Below are positions 32,539 through 41,031 of a DNA stretch of 64,000 nt, in pieces. The stretch spans positions 558,001-622,000 of the forward strand of contig NZ_CP043925.1 of NCBI RefSeq assembly GCF_009914335.1, in the 5' to 3' direction. The position numbers were made by a program, and so were the translations under genes. The DNA is from Proteus columbae (lineage in GTDB: Bacteria > Pseudomonadota > Gammaproteobacteria > Enterobacterales > Enterobacteriaceae). Under the pieces are notes generated by a model. That model was given only the letters and a program-made list of their open reading frames with translations. It did no database searches and was not told the DNA's origin. Each line of letters starts with the position of its first letter. Positions within the stretch are counted from its first letter, which is position 1.

Positions 32539-34237
32539 ATTCGGTAGCTCCAGCAGGTTGAGAGGAGGGTACGGTAGGGGCTTTTAATGAAAGCACATTA
32601 TCTGCAATCACATGTGTAAAGCGCTGGTGGCTGACTAAGGCAATACCCGCGGTTGGCAGATGTTGTTTTAGTAACTTCAACATGTTTAATGCATTTTGTT
32701 CATCAAGTGCTGATGTGGTTTCATCTAATAAAATAAGCTCTGGTTTATTGAGTAATAAACGGGCAAAAATAAGGCGTTGTTGCTCACCACCTGATAGGCG
32801 TGTTGTCCAATCAGTTTCCAGTGAAAGTTGATTTTTTATTTTATCTAAGCCCACCAAATGAAGCGCTTCTTCGTACTCTTTGGCGGAGAATTGATTAGGC
32901 TGATAAGGATAAGCGAGCAAACTATCTAAACGCGCAAAAGGCAGATACATACGCTGTGGGATCCAACACACATTTGGTGAGCGTTGAATTTCCCCTTTGA
33001 AATAAGGCCAATGTCCACTTAATGCTCTAAGCAGTGTTGATTTACCTAAACCAGAACAACCTTCGATAACGGTTAATTCACCTGCTTTTACAGAGAAATT
33101 AATATCTTGGATTAACAGGCTGTTATCTTGCATAAATAGAGAAAGATTGGCTTTCAGCTTAGTCTTTTTATCATTTAAATCAGTGACTTCTGGCTCATGA
33201 TCGTGCTCTAAAAGCACCACGAAATTGTAAAGACGCGTCACTGTTGCTTGCCATGCAGCAATCTCTTTATAGGAGAAAATAAACCAGCTTAATGCACCCG
33301 CAACGCTAGAGAATGCTTGTCTCAACTGCATTAATCCCCCTAGCATTAATTCGCCAGCAAGGAATTTAGGTAAGGCAAAAATAATTGGCGCCATTGCAGT
33401 AGCTTGTTGGTAGCCCACAGTGAAGAATGCAAGATTTCTTTCGTAGCGGATAAGGTTATTCCAGTTATGAATAACCCCTAAAAAACGACCCATTAATTCA
33501 TTACGATCACTGATTTCACCACGTTGGCCTGCAATCGCATCGCCATGTTGTTTACGGGTGATGAGTGCAGTACGGTAATCAGCTTCTTTGCGCTGTTTAT
33601 CCATATTAATTTTACGCAGTGGCGAACCAATAAACTGCGTAATAGTGATCCCAATAATGGTATACACGATACAAGCCCAGAACATATAGCCAGGAATTGT
33701 CCACTCACTCCCACCTAATGTGAAAGAGATAGCGCCAGACAGTGACCAAAGAATGGTGGCAAAAGAGATAAGCGTAAGTAACGAGTGCAAAAATGTCACG
33801 GTTAAACGCATTGTTGATTCGATCAGTAAACGAATATCTTCTGCAATACGCTGATCTGGGTTATCAGGCTCTTGAGAAGTGAGTCTTAACATATAGTGTT
33901 TACTGTTTTTTGATAACCAGCGATCAAGCACTTGTTCAGTCATGCCTTCTCGCCAGCGAATGACCATTTTTTGGCGTAAAAAATCGCCCATTACTACCAC
34001 AGTAATTAATCCCGCAATAATAATGACAAATTGTTGAAGGAGCTTGTATAACGCTTGTCCGTCAAGTTGTTGTAATGCGTTATAGAAACTGCCATTCCAT
34101 TCATTCATTTTGACGTTAAACCAAACCGATGACAGGGTTAAGGTTAACGAGACAATCAATAGAAACCAGCAGTAAAGGGCGGCACGCCGCCCCCAAAAAG
34201 GTGAAACTAAATAGAAAAATTGTTTTATTGTTTTCAT
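32528..34237 (-). CDS. yddA: YddA/FusD-type ABC transporter with SbmA-like membrane domain
   Basis: ABC half-transporter of 569 residues. The N-terminal part has about six membrane helices of the SbmA/BacA class (FYLVSPFWGRRAALYCWFLL, MTEQVLDRWLSKNSKHYMLRL, NPDQRIAEDIRLL). The C-terminal ATPase shows Walker A GCSGLGKST, signature LSGGEQQR and Walker B LILLDETTSALDE. It matches E. coli YddA in length and neighbours. In Fus-type loci (FusD) the protein is proposed to move peptides or released products across the inner membrane; direction is not established. It lies between the receptor gene (63-base gap) and the protease gene (overlap). Confidence 0.9.
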   Translation of the reverse strand: MKTIKQFFYLVSPFWGRRAALYCWFLLIVSLTLTLSSVWFNVKMNEWNGSFYNALQQLDGQALYKLLQQFVIIIAGLITVVVMGDFLRQKMVIRWREGMTEQVLDRWLSKNSKHYMLRLTSQEPDNPDQRIAEDIRLLIESTMRLTVTFLHSLLTLISFATILWSLSGAISFTLGGSEWTIPGYMFWACIVYTIIGITITQFIGSPLRKINMDKQRKEADYRTALITRKQHGDAIAGQRGEISDRNELMGRFLGVIHNWNNLIRYERNLAFFTVGYQQATAMAPIIFALPKFLAGELMLGGLMQLRQAFSSVAGALSWFIFSYKEIAAWQATVTRLYNFVVLLEHDHEPEVTDLNDKKTKLKANLSLFMQDNSLLIQDINFSVKAGELTVIEGCSGLGKSTLLRALSGHWPYFKGEIQRSPNVCWIPQRMYLPFARLDSLLAYPYQPNQFSAKEYEEALHLVGLDKIKNQLSLETDWTTRLSGGEQQRLIFARLLLNKPELILLDETTSALDEQNALNMLKLLKQHLPTAGIALVSHQRFTHVIADNVLSLKAPTVPSSQPAGATEYVS

Positions 34238-34300
34238 TGCTTATTGGTCATATTTTTATTGTTTATCGACTAGGTTGCTCACATTAACTTCGTCAATTTA

Positions 34301-37042
34301 TTAATAGTCGTAGCTGACTTGTAACCAGAATTGACGACCTGGTTCATAAGATTTGTAATCTTTATCTTGGTAAGTGAAGTAGTCAGCCACATTTTTGGTG
34401 TTAAGGACATTATTCACTTCAACAGAAATACCGACACCATAAGCAAATTCAGGTTTCCAACCCAGTTTGGTATCCCAAGTAAAACGACTACTGTAATTAC
34501 GTTTTTTGTATTCAAATAATGGGCCATATTCACTTGGTTTTGGCGCGCCATTATTGACTTTTTCTGCTTGTGAACGAGCACCATTCCATTGAAGTCGGTT
34601 ATACCAAGTAATATCCCAATCATCCCAAACACTGGTGAGTTCAGCCGTTACTTTTAATGGTGAGTTAAAATTGCCAGAAGGTAAGTCTTTGGCATTGATG
34701 ATTTTTCCGTCATACCAAACTTTGTCATAGTTCATTCCTTGTGAACTCGGATCGAAATTGGCGTAACCAGAATCTTTAGGGGTATTGGTTTTGCTTTTCT
34801 GCCAACTAATAGAAGCATTAAAAACATGGTCTGCTTGGGCTAATTCCCAAGGCTGACTGTTTCTCACAGAAAGCGTTAAGGTATCGTGAGTGCTGCGACC
34901 ATTATTATTGAAGTGACGAATTCTTATTTTGTCTTTGTCATTCGGGTATTTTGTATCACTACGGACTTCGTCACGACCTTCACGATGAACGTATTGCAGA
35001 CGCCAAGTTGTAGACACAATTTCTTGTTGTAAACCTAACGTAATTTCATCGTTATACGGTGTTTTGAGAGAATCAACACCTTCAAAGTCGGTACGGTTTT
35101 CCCAATCATTTGGATTGTTGTTATCACAAGAGAAATAGCAATGCTGTAAGCCTGCATTTTGTGCGCCATACAGTGCGTAAGTCAGCATGGAACGACCGTA
35201 ATAACGGTTTACACCACCAATAATTAAGGTATCACCTGTTCCCCAAAGATCATAAGTTCCGCTTAAACGTGGAGAAATATTATTTTTTTGAACAAAATCA
35301 TCACGATCTAAACGGATACCAGGACGTAATGTGAGGCGTTTATATTGGATATTATCGTCGAGATAAATAGCGTAGTTAGTATACGAAGCATCATATGTGC
35401 CCGCTAAGAAACGCGTTGTTTGCTGCAATGAACCCATCCACTGATTATCCCATGTGGAACCCGTATAGGTGTAGTTGTAATAGGTTTTGTCGCGGATATA
35501 AGAGCCTTTAGTTCGGCTAATCTCAAATCCTGTCGTTGGCTGGTGACTTACGGCACCCCATTCAACAGGGTTAAATCGCATAATACTTTTTGCGTTATAG
35601 GTTTCTTGTCTACTTTTCAGATCACCTTGACCACCACTGCTAACCTGCTGTGGATTTTGCCAATCGGTATAATCTTTAATGGTAATAAAGTAGTCTTGAT
35701 CATTAGTACGCTTATCTTCAAGGTTTTGATAACCCGCCGTTAATTCTAATGAACCAAGATCAAGTTGGTGTTTATAAAGTGCGGTAAAACTTAAACCATT
35801 ATGTTCGTTGTCATAGCCTGAGTTATAGACAGAACCTGAGAATAAATAACTATTATAACGTGCAATATTGCTCGATAAATCAAGAGATTGTTTCTCTGAG
35901 ATATCCCATGAATATTTAATAAAATAGTTATCTGATGTTCGAGTTTGATCTTTATAATGAGGCGTTTGCTCAACTTGTTCTAACTGACCATCTGGAGTCA
36001 GGATAATTCCGCCTTCTGCACTTATCATCATTGGGATCGTTGATTCACGACGAGATGCAGAGAAAATAAGTCCGGTGTTGTCTGTTAAGCCTGTTTCAAA
36101 CCAACCACCAAAGTTTTGTTTATCGTATTTTTTCTGGAATCGAGCGGGATTACTAAAATCGTTATTTGCGGTATCAAAATTTAGTTTTGGATCGGTGAAA
36201 ATATTGTTCCAGCTTGAACGTGTTGTACGATAATAGGCGTTAGCGTGTGTTTCACCAGACCAACGACGACTTTGTACTTCAACCGTTCCCCCCGTAAATC
36301 CGCCGAATTCGACAGGAATATTGTTATCGTAAACTGCGACGCTATCAATTAAGCGACTATCAAGGTACATCCCTTGTTCATCACTACTAATGCGTGTGTT
36401 GGTTTCACCTAAACCTGAATTTGCAGGGTCAAAATCGTTGTTAAAACTGACACCGTCAAGTTTATAGGAGTTTTGATAACTACTAGAGCCGTGAATAGAG
36501 ATACGTGAAGGTTTAATTTCACCCTGATTCATTGAGGTGCTGTCGTTATTGGAAAATTGAACCGCAGGGTTACTTTTTAGTAAGTCAGTAACGTTTCCAT
36601 CACCTGTATTACGCTGTTTTATCTCTTCTGAGGTGATGTATTGTGGGGCTGAAACCACATCAGTAGCTGGATGATATGTACTACCGACACCGGTTACTTT
36701 AACTTCAGGAATAACGATCGCGTTGGCAGTTGTAAGGGGACGAATAACAAACCCACTGCCTTGTGGAATAATTTCTAATCCACTCCCGATTAAGACTTTT
36801 TGTAATGCAGTTTGGGTTTCAAATTGACCTGAAAGTGCTGGAGCACGTAGGTTTTTAACCGAATTTGCATCAAATAAAATTTGTACTTGTCCTTGTTTTG
36901 CAATGGCACTTAATGAATCAGCTAAAGACTGCTCTGGTAAAGCCACTGAAACTGTAGATGCATAAGCGTAAGGTGCGGCAATCGTGGTACTTATTAGCAA
37001 TGCTAGTAAAGACCTCTTAAGGATCCTTTTTTTGTTATTCAT
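34301..37042 (-). CDS. TonB-dependent outer-membrane receptor with N-terminal signalling (STN) domain
   Basis: Outer-membrane receptor of about 913 residues. In order: a signal peptide (KRSLLALLISTTIAAPYAYA), a STN domain (about 33-105, from ALPEQSLADSLSAIA to GLEIIPQGSG), a TonB-box-like VIPEVKVTG, a plug (EEIKQRNTGDGNVTDLLKSNPAVQF), and a 22-strand-type barrel ending FWLQVSYDY with a terminal aromatic. The STN domain marks it as a transducer that signals ligand occupancy to FecR. It is comparable to E. coli YddB and FusA by context. ATGs at 37048 and 37042 are both possible; 37042 is used because GGTGA lies seven bases upstream. The start lies inside an inverted repeat (see repeat entry). 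Ligand unknown. Confidence 0.88.
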   Translation of the reverse strand: MNNKKRILKRSLLALLISTTIAAPYAYASTVSVALPEQSLADSLSAIAKQGQVQILFDANSVKNLRAPALSGQFETQTALQKVLIGSGLEIIPQGSGFVIRPLTTANAIVIPEVKVTGVGSTYHPATDVVSAPQYITSEEIKQRNTGDGNVTDLLKSNPAVQFSNNDSTSMNQGEIKPSRISIHGSSSYQNSYKLDGVSFNNDFDPANSGLGETNTRISSDEQGMYLDSRLIDSVAVYDNNIPVEFGGFTGGTVEVQSRRWSGETHANAYYRTTRSSWNNIFTDPKLNFDTANNDFSNPARFQKKYDKQNFGGWFETGLTDNTGLIFSASRRESTIPMMISAEGGIILTPDGQLEQVEQTPHYKDQTRTSDNYFIKYSWDISEKQSLDLSSNIARYNSYLFSGSVYNSGYDNEHNGLSFTALYKHQLDLGSLELTAGYQNLEDKRTNDQDYFITIKDYTDWQNPQQVSSGGQGDLKSRQETYNAKSIMRFNPVEWGAVSHQPTTGFEISRTKGSYIRDKTYYNYTYTGSTWDNQWMGSLQQTTRFLAGTYDASYTNYAIYLDDNIQYKRLTLRPGIRLDRDDFVQKNNISPRLSGTYDLWGTGDTLIIGGVNRYYGRSMLTYALYGAQNAGLQHCYFSCDNNNPNDWENRTDFEGVDSLKTPYNDEITLGLQQEIVSTTWRLQYVHREGRDEVRSDTKYPNDKDKIRIRHFNNNGRSTHDTLTLSVRNSQPWELAQADHVFNASISWQKSKTNTPKDSGYANFDPSSQGMNYDKVWYDGKIINAKDLPSGNFNSPLKVTAELTSVWDDWDITWYNRLQWNGARSQAEKVNNGAPKPSEYGPLFEYKKRNYSSRFTWDTKLGWKPEFAYGVGISVEVNNVLNTKNVADYFTYQDKDYKSYEPGRQFWLQVSYDY

Positions 37043-37111
37043 TCTCATTTCACCAATCCCATTCACTAACTTAATAATTGTTGTTACTAGGGAAGAGGGT
37101 GAAATGAGAAT
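37041..37111. repeat. Inverted repeat spanning the receptor leader and start codon
   Basis: Perfect 14-base arms, ATTCTCATTTCACC (37041-37054) and GGTGAAATGAGAAT (37098-37111), separated by 43 bases. In the minus-strand mRNA the upstream arm would pair with the segment holding the GGTGA ribosome site and the ATG. It could therefore fold as an expression-limiting hairpin. Regulatory role is inference. Confidence 0.6.
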
Positions 37112-37119
37112 TATCCTCA
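37105..37119. promoter_or_regulatory. Fur-box-like site upstream of the receptor gene
   Basis: TGAGAATTATCCTCA matches the 7-1-7 Fur consensus TGATAAT-N-ATTATCA at 11 of 14 positions. It sits between fecR and the receptor gene, consistent with iron control, but it is partial and overlaps the inverted repeat. Confidence 0.4.
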
Positions 37120-37151
37120 CCTGTAAAAAAGAATATTTTTCATATTTATTT

Positions 37152-38177
37152 TTACTTATTGATTATTAAAGCATTATTTTTATCAGTGAAAACAACATTA
37201 ACCGGCAATATCAGTGGAATTGCGGTAATAAAGTCTTTGGCATCATTTATGTTAGCGATCCCTGAGACTTTCATTTTTGCGATTTCGGGGGAGGAAATTT
37301 GAATATTGATATCAAGATAAGGTTTGAGCTTGGTTATCACTTCATTCAATGGGCGCTCAAAGAAATGCAGTTGACCAAAACGCCAACTTCCCACGGAATC
37401 AATATTGACCGAAGAGATAACAAAGCTATCGCTGGCTAATTTGCTTGTAGCCTGAGAGCCTGCGTACAAATAGGCTGGCGAAGATTTCGGTGTTGCTTTT
37501 ACTTCAACGATCCCTTCATGGACAGCAACGTTAATTTGATTGTTATCATAGCGACTAACTTCAAATTCAGTGCCAACTACTTTAATTAATCGGGTATCAG
37601 CATGCACATAGAAAGGGCGATACGGATTTGATTTTACCTTGAAATAGGCTTGTCCTTTATCCAACCATAAACGCCTTTCTTCTTGCACATAAGCCACTCT
37701 TACCTGTGTATTTCTGTTTAAATAGACTTTAGAGCCATCAGCTAAGGTCATTTCTTTCGGTAAATCGCTGGTTGCAAGTGTCATATTATCCATCAGTAAT
37801 GCAGGTAAATGACTATAAGGAAGATATAAAACGGTGAGTAAACAAAGAGTAGCCGTGGTGTGGATCATCGGGCGCCAAGGAGAGCGTTTTTTCTTCTCAA
37901 CGGTGGTTATTGTTGGGCGTGGTAATGCATCGCATTGACGCCAGATCCCTGCAATATCTTGATACACTTGCCGGTTTACATCATTTTCTATCCACATTTT
38001 AAACGCTTGACGTTGCTGAGGTGTCATCCTTTGGCTATATTGTCGGGTGAACCAAAGGGCTGCTTGCTCATCAGTCGATCCATTGAGTAATTCATCATTA
38101 GTCTCCAAAAAAAGGGAGTCTAGATCCTCATCTGTGTGAGGTTTTATTTCCGGTATATTTTTTTCCGGCTTACTCAT
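37152..38177 (-). CDS. fecR: FecR-type anti-sigma factor / sigma regulator
   Basis: Inner-membrane FecR-family protein of about 341 residues. The N-terminal cytoplasmic anti-sigma part has the DUF4880-type motif ALWFTRQYSQRMTPQQRQAF. A single membrane helix follows (TLCLLTVLYLPYSHLPALLM, about 110-128). The periplasmic FecR domain contains LPKEMTLADGSKVYLNRNTQ and GQAYFKV, and the C-terminal part (DSVGSWRFGQLHFFERPLNEV) contacts the receptor's STN domain. The ATG at 38177 overlaps the FecI stop by eight bases; ATG 38180 is equally possible. A longer frame to 38357 would run inside fecI and was rejected. It relays receptor occupancy to FecI. Confidence 0.88.
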   Translation of the reverse strand: MSKPEKNIPEIKPHTDEDLDSLFLETNDELLNGSTDEQAALWFTRQYSQRMTPQQRQAFKMWIENDVNRQVYQDIAGIWRQCDALPRPTITTVEKKKRSPWRPMIHTTATLCLLTVLYLPYSHLPALLMDNMTLATSDLPKEMTLADGSKVYLNRNTQVRVAYVQEERRLWLDKGQAYFKVKSNPYRPFYVHADTRLIKVVGTEFEVSRYDNNQINVAVHEGIVEVKATPKSSPAYLYAGSQATSKLASDSFVISSVNIDSVGSWRFGQLHFFERPLNEVITKLKPYLDINIQISSPEIAKMKVSGIANINDAKDFITAIPLILPVNVVFTDKNNALIINK

Positions 38178-38718
38178 CATTCGAGCATTTCTCCTGTCCT
38201 GCATCGACATATCTTTTGCAATGTAATAGGGCAGCGGCAATATGTTTTTCCACCATACTGATTGAGATTTCCATTTGCTCTGCAATTTCGCTTTGTGATA
38301 GTCCATCAAAACGATAAAGAACAAATGCTTCTCGACGGCGTGGAGGTAATGTTTCAATTGCTTCGCTAAGTAGATCTAAACGCTGTTGATGCTCAACGAC
38401 ATACCCCGGATCAAGCTCCGTGGTATAACTTTGAGCGGCGTCATCTAATTCACAATCATCCTGATAGATATCTTTTTGCTTTTGATTTTTTCTCCAATGG
38501 TCAATCAAAACGTGGTTCGCTATTTTAAACAGAAAAGCACGCTGTTCTTGCACAGGTGTTTGTTCTTTTCTGTTTAGCCATAGTGTAAACACATCTTGAG
38601 ACAAATCATCTGCATCATGGTAATTACCCGTACGTTTGTGGAAAAAACGCACAAGTTGTCCATAGGTTGATTGATAGGCACAACTAATTTTTTGTGCCAA
38701 TGATTTATCGCTAGCCAT
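38170..38718 (-). CDS. fecI: ECF-family RNA polymerase sigma factor, FecI-like
   Basis: ECF sigma factor of 182 residues. Region 2 (about 18-85) contains YHDADDLSQDVFTLWL and KIANHVLIDHWRK. Region 4 (about 118-170) contains LPPRRREAFVLYRFDGLSQSEIAEQMEISISMVEKHI. It directs transcription of TonB-dependent receptor genes when FecR signals that substrate is bound. First gene of the leftward operon, coupled to fecR by overlap. A Fur-type palindrome lies in the divergent region upstream. Confidence 0.92.
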   Translation of the reverse strand: MASDKSLAQKISCAYQSTYGQLVRFFHKRTGNYHDADDLSQDVFTLWLNRKEQTPVQEQRAFLFKIANHVLIDHWRKNQKQKDIYQDDCELDDAAQSYTTELDPGYVVEHQQRLDLLSEAIETLPPRRREAFVLYRFDGLSQSEIAEQMEISISMVEKHIAAALLHCKRYVDAGQEKCSNDE

Positions 38719-38782
38719 AATCTCTGGTGTCTAAAAAAGAGTGAAATAATAAGCTCTTACTGCTTCTCATGCGAACAAGTTA

Positions 38783-38794
38783 TGATAATTATCA
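38783..38794. promoter_or_regulatory. Candidate Fur box between fecI and the tonB-like gene
   Basis: Perfect 12-base palindrome TGATAATTATCA, the core of a Fur box, placed in the divergent region 65 bases upstream of fecI and about 95 upstream of the tonB-like gene. Iron repression of both units would follow. Not tested. Confidence 0.5.
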
Positions 38795-38889
38795 AGCTAA
38801 TTTTTTATTGTATTATTAATAATAAGCAATATCATTTGTGTTTATATTATGCCTATAATTCACAAGAAAGAAAATCAGAGGCAAGAATT

Positions 38890-39687
38890 ATGAGTAGTAT
38901 GTCGGCGACTTTTTCACGCCGTGGATCATTTTCTATTGGTGGATTAACCGCCAGTATTTTATTTCATGCAACGTTAGCCGTTGTCGTTATTGGCTGGATA
39001 ACATCTAAAGATGAACGCCATGGTGTTTTACCACCAGCGATGACAATGGATCTTGGTATCTATCAATTAGCAAAGGCAGAAACAAAAGAAGTTCCTGTTG
39101 GGCCTGAAAAAGTGATGTCTGTTCCTGAACCCGCAGAGGTAGAGCCAGAGCCTATCAAAGAAGTGTTAGATTTACCTAAAATGCCTGTAGTAGAACAAGG
39201 CACTTATGAGCGTGTTCCAGAAAAGCCAAAAGTAAAACCAGTGGTGAAACCAAAACCTGTTGCGGTGAAAGTACCTGATGATCTTCCTGTCTCAGAAGCA
39301 CCATCAGATGTAACAAGCGCACCTATTTCTGGTTCTAATACAAGTAGTAGTGCTCAATTTAATAGTTTATCCACCTCTTCTGTGAGTGGGCAAATGGGCT
39401 GGGAAAGTTTAGTTCATAGCCATATTAATGCCTATAAACGCTACCCACGCACAGCATTGCGCTTTAAAGCAACGGGCGTGACACAAGTTTCTATTGTGTT
39501 AAATGCAAAAGGTGAGTTATTAGACGCGAAAGTAGAAACATCATCGGGTAATCGTATTCTTGATAGAGAAGCGTTAAATACGATTAAACGTGCTTCGCCA
39601 TTTCCAGCGCCTGAAAGCTATCGTTTAGTAAATGGTAATATTTCATTTACTGCGCCTTTAACGTTTGATTATAGGCAAGATAGCTAA
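38890..39687 (+). CDS. tonB: TonB-family energy transducer
   Basis: Links the proton-motive force (with ExbB/ExbD) to outer-membrane receptors. It is a 265-residue protein with an N-terminal membrane anchor (GGLTASILFHATLAVVVIGWI), a Pro/Glu/Lys-rich periplasm-spanning region (about 65-150: PEPAEVEPEPIKE, KPKVKPVVKPKPVAVKV), and a C-terminal TonB domain with the YP motif (HINAYKRYPRTALRFKATG). The ATG at 38890 has GAGG upstream; the extension to 38782 was dropped. Its position next to fecIR suggests a dedicated TonB, like FusB of Fus loci, but it could also be the main cellular TonB. The symbol is tentative for that reason. Confidence 0.85.
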   Translation: MSSMSATFSRRGSFSIGGLTASILFHATLAVVVIGWITSKDERHGVLPPAMTMDLGIYQLAKAETKEVPVGPEKVMSVPEPAEVEPEPIKEVLDLPKMPVVEQGTYERVPEKPKVKPVVKPKPVAVKVPDDLPVSEAPSDVTSAPISGSNTSSSAQFNSLSTSSVSGQMGWESLVHSHINAYKRYPRTALRFKATGVTQVSIVLNAKGELLDAKVETSSGNRILDREALNTIKRASPFPAPESYRLVNGNISFTAPLTFDYRQDS

Positions 39688-39749
39688 GTTATTATTTACT
39701 ACATAATAAACTAATTATTAAAAATAAATAATTTAAAGAAACAGAAACT

Positions 39750-39775
39750 AAAAAACCACCGTAAGGTGGTTTTTT
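39750..39775 (+). terminator. Terminator after the tonB-like gene
   Basis: Eleven-base-pair stem AAAAAACCACC/GGTGGTTTTTT with a GTAA loop. Confidence 0.9.
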
Positions 39776-39895
39776 AGTTTTAATCTTTGTGTTCGTCGGC
39801 ATCGCAATTTTTCAGCGTCGCGGGGAAGATTGCCGCCTCTTTTGTCCCCACCAACGAAATAAGAGTATCATAGTGAAAATATAACAGCAATATAA

Positions 39896-40471
39896 TTATT
39901 CAATAGAGTTTTTGTATAATAAAATCTCATTATCAACCTCATCAATATATAATGCATTGCTTTCATGGGTATACATATACATTTCTTTTAATATTAATAA
40001 GTCATTTTTTAAAGAATATAACTCTGATTCTAAATTTTTATTTGTTTTTCTTAATTCTTCAATTTCTGTATAAAATTTATTTTTTGATATTGATGATAGT
40101 AGCCCTTTATCTAATAATTTTTTATCTCCACGACAAAGTGAAGCTCGATAGTCCTCATTTCTATAATATTGATTGTATCCTTTTAATTTAAATAAAGGAG
40201 GAAGTATTCGCGTTACACAAACAGTTTGGATCATATCACATAAAGCATAAGTTTCTTTTTTAGCAAGATCACCAATGTTTTTTATTGATTCATCTGATAA
40301 TTTAAAAATAGAGGAATTAACAGCTAAGTCATGAGGCTTTTTTGATGTGAGTGGAATGACTTTAACTCCTCTGTCATCTGCTTTTACGACAATCGCAGGT
40401 CTTCTCTTATGCATTTCATCCTGTTGAATATTATCAGGATAGCGTTTATTTGTTTTTATACTGGCATCCAA
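39896..40471 (-). CDS. PemK/MazF-family toxin-like protein, start uncertain
   Basis: The frame encodes a PemK/MazF-type core: KRRPAIVVKADDRGVKVIPLTS followed by YALCDMIQTVCVTRILPPL, which match the RRPALVV and (V)LCDQ-IRTV motifs of this RNase family. A charged, probably coiled-coil tail (about 120-180) follows that typical MazF (about 110 aa) lacks. The only usable start in the listed span is TTG at 40471. However, the open frame continues upstream to a stop at 40807 and includes GKIIIVEFG, the usual first strand of the PemK fold, with no ATG, GTG or TTG in that part. Either the start is unusual or the gene is decayed at its 5' end. No antitoxin gene is adjacent. The region is A+T-rich and looks acquired. 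Confidence 0.6.
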   Translation of the reverse strand: MDASIKTNKRYPDNIQQDEMHKRRPAIVVKADDRGVKVIPLTSKKPHDLAVNSSIFKLSDESIKNIGDLAKKETYALCDMIQTVCVTRILPPLFKLKGYNQYYRNEDYRASLCRGDKKLLDKGLLSSISKNKFYTEIEELRKTNKNLESELYSLKNDLLILKEMYMYTHESNALYIDEVDNEILLYKNSIE

Positions 40472-41031
40472 AGTGACACATGAGAAGATATGTCCAAATT
40501 CAACAATAATAATTTTACCAAGATATAATATTGATTTAGCACTTTTATAATTTTTATTTTTTAATGTTTGAGATAAATAAATATCATCTGAAACATTTCT
40601 TGGAGATAGCCAAATATTTATAATAATATTGTTCTCAGATAGAGTTTGAATTTTTGAACTTTTTATTTTCCATCTGTGTTCTTTTCTACCGATAAATGAT
40701 TTTGTGATAAAAACAGGATAGAAATTTTCTTTATCAATGTTATCTCTAAATAGTGGAGTGATGATTTCATTTATACCATTTAGGATAACATGACCTAATA
40801 ATATTTAGGTCTGATAATTATGAAATTAAAAATAATTAATTCTTATCATAATATAATCCGTTAAGTAATAGTGAGGTATATCTGTGTTTTCGAGATTATT
40901 TTAAATTAATGTGACTTTATTTTTTCTATTTTAAACTTTAAATATATTTATTAAATTTAAAACTAATTAAATATAAAAAAGCAGAGAATAATCTCTGCTT
41001 TTATTTTTAGTCGTAAGGAAAATAATTAAAA
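40472..41031. other. Gap containing the upstream extension of the PemK-like frame
   Basis: Between the PemK-like gene and ettA. From 40804 down to 40472 the minus strand stays open in the PemK frame (about 110 codons, including KEHRWKIKSS and GKIIIVEFG) but has no standard start codon. At 40792-40811 lies GACCTAA-N6-TTAGGTC, an inverted repeat. The rest (40812-40975) is A+T-rich with nothing recognised. Confidence 0.5.
40977..41002. terminator. ettA terminator
   Basis: Stem GCAGAGA/TCTCTGC with an ATAA loop, A-run on one side and TTTTATTTTT on the other, downstream of ettA on the minus strand. Confidence 0.88.

Noticed and set aside
38178..38357. Longer FecR N terminus
   Set aside because: It would overlap fecI by almost 190 bases in another frame and lacks FecR features; the overlapping ATG at 38177 fits the usual fecI-fecR coupling.
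39896..40471. Complete toxin-antitoxin pair
   Set aside because: No small antitoxin-like frame is adjacent on the same strand, and the toxin-like gene has no clear start.
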